DNA from: Candidula unifasciata
Lineage: Eukaryota > Mollusca > Gastropoda > Stylommatophora > Geomitridae
DNA: 64,000 nucleotides
NCBI GenBank assembly: GCA_905116865.2
Contig: CAJHNH020000504.1
Coordinates: 376,957 to 440,956, forward strand
Direction: 5' to 3'
The notes beneath the pieces are model-generated. The model saw nothing but the letters and a program-made list of their open reading frames with translations. It searched no databases and had not been told where the DNA came from. The translations under genes were made by a program, and so were the position numbers. Each line of letters starts with the position of its first letter. Positions within the stretch are counted from its first letter, which is position 1. Of this stretch, positions 59,456 to 64,000 are shown in pieces.

Positions 59456-60130
59456 TCAATACTGAAAAAACAGAAGTCATGAGAATTAGTAGAGAGCAGC
59501 AAACAATCGACATAAAGATTAAAGATCAAAGTCTGAAACAAGTGCAAGAATTTAAGTACTTGGAAAGCATCATTGCACACAATGGCAAAATTTACAGAAA
59601 GATAGAAACAAGAATCCAAAAAGCCAACGATGTCACCTACCAACTTGCTCCAATTTTAAAACACCCTGCTATCCCAACAGAGACAAAAAGACAAATTATA
59701 AATACAATATTTACACCAACTTTAGGTTGCCAATGTCAGACTTGGACATTCGGAAAAGAACATGAAAGAAAATTAACCTCCTGTGAGATGAGATGTTTGA
59801 GAATGGCTGTGAATAAAACCAGAAGAGATCGAGTCAGAAATGAAATGATCACAAGAATTGTTGCAACAACACCCATCGTCAAATTTATTGAGAAACACAA
59901 AATGAAATAGTTTGGCCATCCAATGAGAATGAAACCAACAATGCCAGCGTACAACCTGAAAATCGAAACATCAAGAGGCAGGGGAAGACTGAGAAGAAGA
60001 TAGGTTGGAGTCACTGACACCATGAGACTGAGTGGGCACTGGCTCGGCTGCCGATCGTCTGATGAACTGCGACGCCTAGCCACATTAGCAGATATTGACA
60101 AAAGAAAAAGAAAATGTAAAGGATAGTCAA
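59456..60130 (+). mobile_element. RTE-like LINE, second half of RT to C-terminus (outer element)
   Basis: A + strand frame: NTEKTEVMRISREQQ, EFKYLESIIAHNGKIYRKIE, FTPTLGCQCQTWTFGKEHER, CEMRCLRMAVNKTRRDR, a stop at 59908-59910, then RGRGRLRRR-like and CRSSDELRRLATLAD blocks to about 60125. Only a few disablements. It begins abruptly at the gypsy RNase H border, without its own RT palm. Confidence 0.8.
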
Positions 60131-60234
60131 GATGGCAGCTTTCCTCAGACACCTCATGTCAAAATTTGTATTTTAGACTAACTATAGTAAAGAATATTAA
60201 AATATTTTTAGAACAGAAAACCCAGAACCTGTGG

Positions 60235-60490
60235 AACGATTATTGGAAAGTGAGATAAAGGAAGAAGACGAGAAAATATTATTACCATGGTACGGAAAAG
60301 CATCAGCGCACAAACTGATACAAGCAAGGCACCTAATGTTGTTGAATAAAACAGAACAGGGTGTATTAAAACAAGACAAAAGGTGTCTACAATAATGAAA
60401 AAAAAAAGTATATACAAAACTGACATAAAGGGATATTTTTGCAACATGACAATAAGGTACATTGAAACATAACAATAAGGCAAAACACAA
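60235..60490. repeat. SAHQLI-type repeat followed by degenerate minisatellite
   Basis: 60235-60330 resembles the ends of the repeats at 6513-6770 and 36765-36940. 60340-60490 carries the same CATGACAATAAGG-like units as 45960-46440. Confidence 0.55.
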
Positions 60491-60519
60491 AATTTTCTTT
60501 TATAATATGAACACCTTAC

Positions 60520-60735
60520 CCACTGCTTGGATCTACAGTCAAAGCTCTTGGTTCATCAAGATCTTCATGCAAAAGGGTTTTGCGACAAGATCCATCAAAT
60601 CGTGTCACTTGAATTTTGTCTAAGTCTGCATCTGACAAGTACAAATTTTGATGAACCCAGTCAACAGCAAGACCGCCTGGCATTCGAATGTCATCTTCAA
60701 TGATCACTTTCCTGTAGCCAGATGTCATGTTAGCC
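60520..60735 (-). CDS. LDLR/VLDLR-like receptor, propeller exon B
   Basis: 216 nt, phase 2 at both ends (acceptor TTTTCAATAG, donor GTAAGG). It encodes MPGGLAVDWVHQNLYLSDAD, then FDGSCRKTLLHEDLDEPRAL and VDPSSG. The first blade has LYLSD where YWTD is usual. The exon corresponds to human LDLR exon 10 but is 12 bp shorter by recall. Confidence 0.93.
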
Positions 60736-60916
60736 CTATTGAAAAGTTATATTAACATTGTCAACAGCTTTACTTTGACAAAAAGCAAACTAAAACACTC
60801 TAATCAACTATTATAAAACTGTTATCTAACTTGTATAAATTTGTTTGGTTTGTTAAAGCAGATATTCAGTAAAATATTTTAAACTTTTATTTTAACAAAA
60901 TAGATAAATGACTCAC

Positions 60917-61088
60917 GAATAAATTTTTTCAGATTCCACATCGGTCCAGAAGATCAAATCATTTCGAATGTCAAAATCTATGGCAACAGCATTCGTTTCA
61001 TTCTCCAACAAAAGTGAATAATGATATGTATCTAACTGGTACCGTCTAATTTCATGATGGCTGGAGAGAATAAGTGCAGCATGACTAC
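60917..61088 (-). CDS. LDLR/VLDLR-like receptor, propeller exon A (first in window)
   Basis: 172 nt, entered in phase 1 and leaving in phase 2 (acceptor TTGTCTTCTGTTGCAG, donor GTGAGT). It encodes AALILSSHHEIRRYQLD and NAVAIDFDIRNDLIFWTDVE, the start of the beta-propeller. A 180-bp intron separates it from exon B. The length equals that recalled for human LDLR exon 9. The gene mediates uptake of lipoprotein-like ligands at the cell surface in related animals. The upstream LDLR class A and EGF-A/B exons were looked for between 61089 and 64000 and not found, so the gene continues outside. Confidence 0.93.
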
Positions 61089-61815
61089 CTGCAACAGAAG
61101 ACAATAAACATTAATGTTTCTCTCACTTGATTTACTGAAGAATAATTTTTCTAAAATGAATATATTTGTAGAGTATAAAAGTATACAATGAAGTTTTCAA
61201 TTATTTTACATGTGAATGAAAATTTGTAAAACCTAATAAGGTGTAGACTGAGATGTATGTATATACGGATATACCTACGTAATTTTTTTTCTGGTGATTA
61301 GCAAAGGTATGCAGTACTAGTAATTTTGTCAAGTTGCATAATTTTATAATTTTTTTAAAATTTATGGCCACTCAGTTTAAATCCACTGTTCATGAACTTG
61401 CCAACCTCAAATGTATTAGTTTAGCATGTATCACTCACGAACTGCCAACAGGTTGAACGTGGTCATGTTTTTTTTTTTTCCTTCTAGAATAGAACTAGAA
61501 TTAGATCACTCATGAATTTTAGGGAATTTCAGTAATAGGCAGTTCTAAAAATTCAGTATCTGAAAACTGGAAGAATTTGAGGTACCTGAGGGGTTGCATC
61601 CAGCTTTTACAGTTTTTGCTGCCTAGCAAGATTATAAAGTCCTGTTCTGCCACCTTCAGGAAGCAAAACAAAGACACCAGAAGAAGCAAATTGACCATTA
61701 TTTTTCTAAGGGTCTTTTTAAGAGGTAAAAGTATTCATGTAATTTTATTCTAGGTTTGGGCTTTATGTTATGAGTTATGAGTTAGATTATCTTCACAGCA
61801 CTCCGGACACATCCA
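61089..61815. other. intron sequence without recognised elements
   Basis: AT-rich, and nothing recognised. A short Cys-poor frame near 61560-61640 on the minus strand ends at a GTACCT donor-like site but lacks EGF cysteines. Confidence 0.4.
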
Positions 61816-61817
61816 TA

Positions 61818-62990
61818 TCACTCAGATTCATATCTCAACATATTCACCAGCGTCGTGTGGTTAATAGTACCAGTCCTATGTTGGTTAACAAGACTTCGTG
61901 TGCATTCAGTGTGCTTCTCATGCTTGACTGTGCCGATCTTTACTCTCAATTCGCGTATTCTTAGAAGTGATGTGGACACTTTGCTTCCAAAATCCTCAGA
62001 ACGTCCTATCTCTCTAAGGGCAATGACAATGTCTGCTTGATCCATGGGCCGGCCATCTTCAATTAATGCAGTGCCTGCCAGTCTATCAGCTCTCTCATTA
62101 CCAATAACGCCTGTATGTCCTGGGACGAATCTGAAAGTAACTGCACACACAGGAGAATTTTGCAACGACTCAAGCCAGTCTGCGTAACCAGCCTGCACTG
62201 ACCCACCGGATCATACTCAAAGAATCACTCAGCACACACACGCGGGAATAGTCCTATGATCCCAGCCACATAAAAGCCTGTGTCACCGCCATCACCTCCA
62301 TCGTCATGCTTCTGGTGGTCATGGAGAAGGCACCGCTGGCTTCCTTAACTGTTCTGCCTGTAGAGCGAGCTGTAAATGCCCATGCACTCTTATGTCCTCG
62401 TATAACGGACCCGCCTGTGAAGATCACCACATCTGTCTCATCTGACTTGTCACTGATAAGCGCGCATACCTCGGCACTGAGAGCAGCTGGATTCTGCTCC
62501 CCACAACTCCCACAGAGCGTCACGACACAGGAGAATGTGAGATTGTGTGCTTTAGACTCTGGTATCCACTCCTCACCTGGATGGATGTCTGTAAGGCTGC
62601 AAACCTGCATGATGTCATCCTCTGCCCTACCCAGCCATGATTTGCCCCTTTTAAGCCTATTGCCCCTTTTCTTGAAGAGCATGTGGTGCAAAGGGTGCTT
62701 CAGATCTGAGCTTATTTTGAGGTATGCACGTGCCCTCCAGATCTTGATCCTGTAGTTCATGGTAGGGAAGTCAAGAAGGTACCTTATTGCTACACAAGAG
62801 GTGTCTCCAGTGCACCCTATAATAATGCGCATTGCTTCATTTTGCACCTTCTCAAGTCTTTCAATCAAGTATGGCTGACAGTGAGGATGGCAAGAGCATA
62901 TTCAATGTGAGAAACTACAAGTCCCCGGAACAGAAGCAGTCTCTGCTCAGTGTTAGCGGCAGCCAGGACACTCATTGCTGACAGGCCTAT
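61818..62990 (-). mobile_element. I-like LINE, RT thumb to post-RNase H region
   Basis: Minus strand from about 62990: a thumb remnant, then an open frame with MIERLEKVQNEAMRIIIGCT, RLKRGKSWLGRAEDDIMQVC and VIFTGGSVIRGHKSAWAFTA (RNase H; the first Asp is replaced by Gly in FTGGS). After a short frame change comes FRFVPGHTGVIGNERADRLA. The tail has TLVNMLRYES. A fairly recent but inactive copy of the family in the nest at 47-55 kb. Confidence 0.8.
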
Positions 62991-63730
62991 ATGTGTAAGG
63001 CTCTGCAACAACTGAGTGATTTAAGTCTGGATTTACAGGAGTGAAAAATGATTTATATAAAGCAGCCAGGAAAATAAAGAATACTGTTTACATGTTTAAA
63101 GAACAAGTGTTTATTCTTTCCCTCTTTAGTTATAAACATGTATTCTTATCTTGATTCATAACAGTCCCCTTTCCACTGTCTCCGAACCAAATATTCTGGT
63201 TGTTTCTTCAGTAGCACAATTTTTTTTATATTTTTATAAATTACTTCTCTTAGAATTTTCTCTAGGGTCAAGTTGATAAAAACCATGGACAAAGCATCCT
63301 TTCAACTAAGTATATACTATTTGACTATATTTATGCTCAGTCATATGTTTTGTGATTTTCATTTTGAACTGTTTGCCAAAGAAGTGGTCCAAAAACATAA
63401 CTATTTTGTTGCAGCATCTCTTTCATGGGACTGCTTTAATATTTTTGAGACAGTTTAATAAATGTAAGCCGAATGGTCACCAAAACTTAGCTCTGAGCAC
63501 ATACTTTAAATATGAAAGAATGCTGTAGGCAATTATGTCCATGAATAGACACTGTGCTGCTAAAGAAATAGCAAATGACATCCAGTCATCATTACATCAA
63601 CTTATCAATATTACATTTTAATCAACAACAATGTAAGATTTAGAGAAAACACTGAATATGGGTGTCTCTCTTAGCTGAGTTTTAAAATAAAACATTTAAC
63701 ATCAATGATTAAGTCAAATAAATCCTTACA
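62991..63730. other. sequence without recognised elements
   Basis: AT-rich DNA. A short + strand frame at 63273-63458 has no recognisable motif. Confidence 0.4.
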
Positions 63731-63925
63731 GTTCCATGCTGAGGTGTGGATGTAAACAAACACATTATTTAAGTCTTTCTGTCTCAAGGAATACAGTATA
63801 TGTTCTTAAATAACTATGCTAGAGTTCCATGCTGAGGTGTGGATGTAAACAAACACATTATTTAAGTCTTTCTGTCTCAAGGAATACAGTATATGTTCTT
63901 AAATAACTATGCTAGAGTTCCAATT
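63731..63925. repeat. 93-bp tandem duplication
   Basis: Two adjacent copies starting GTTCCATGCTGAGGTG at 63731 and 63824, essentially identical, with the first bases of a third. Confidence 0.9.
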
Positions 63926-64000
63926 AGCACATGCAGATTTTCAATTGGTCGGAGGCGTCAGTCTTTGTTTTCCCTCCGATGAAGCAGTTGATGGCAACAC

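Noticed and set aside
61540..61700. Possible EGF exon of the receptor upstream of exon A on the minus strand
   Set aside because: A donor-like GTACCT follows a frame with one Cys only, and no EGF spacing is present.

Overview
This is invertebrate animal nuclear DNA: AT-rich, intron-rich, crowded with microsatellites and broken retrotransposons. The repeat repertoire (RNase H-bearing I-like LINEs, RTE-like LINEs, R2/NeSL-like fragments, a Gmr1-like gypsy element, mariner, hAT) and the lipophorin-receptor-like tail of the main gene fit a lophotrochozoan, most likely a marine mollusc (gastropod more than cephalopod). That placement is inference.

Two host genes are visible. On the + strand, 4357-9936 is a two-exon gene for a membrane-anchored FkbM-type methyltransferase; its 4.1 kb intron appears to use a GC-AG splice pair, and its 3' UTR carries a small piggyBac-like MITE. 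On the - strand, 61088 down to 20151 is the 3' half of an LDLR/VLDLR/lipophorin-receptor gene. Eight exons could be assembled from splice sites and matching phases: four for the YWTD beta-propeller, one EGF-like, one stalk plus membrane helix, one with the NPxY endocytosis signal, and a short terminal exon. The ligand-binding repeats must lie beyond the right edge. No other host gene is convincing.

Nearly everything else is mobile DNA in these introns. Left part (1-20 kb): an R2/NeSL-like fragment in a microsatellite, SINE copies, a complete but decayed mariner (14700-15983) and, beside it, a nearly intact I-like LINE (16070-19818) with one in-frame stop. The 20-26 kb intron holds a 1.9 kb non-autonomous hAT with perfect 8-bp target duplications and nested LINE pieces, a 44-bp minisatellite and the only SINE copy that keeps its tRNA-like head. 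The 27-46 kb introns hold decayed I-like and RTE-like LINEs, a second mariner piece and a 1.13 kb GC-rich retroposed sequence of unknown origin.

The 46-60 kb intron is the most remarkable part. An RTE-like LINE was entered by an I-like LINE, which was entered by a Gmr1-like gypsy element whose integrase lies upstream of its reverse transcriptase. An inversion of about 5.4 kb (54.06-59.46 kb) then cut through the nest, or the assembly makes it look so: turning that block back repairs two unrelated elements at once. An assembly gap (17 N) and an indel-rich duplicate of 1.85 kb sit inside the block, so local misassembly must be excluded.
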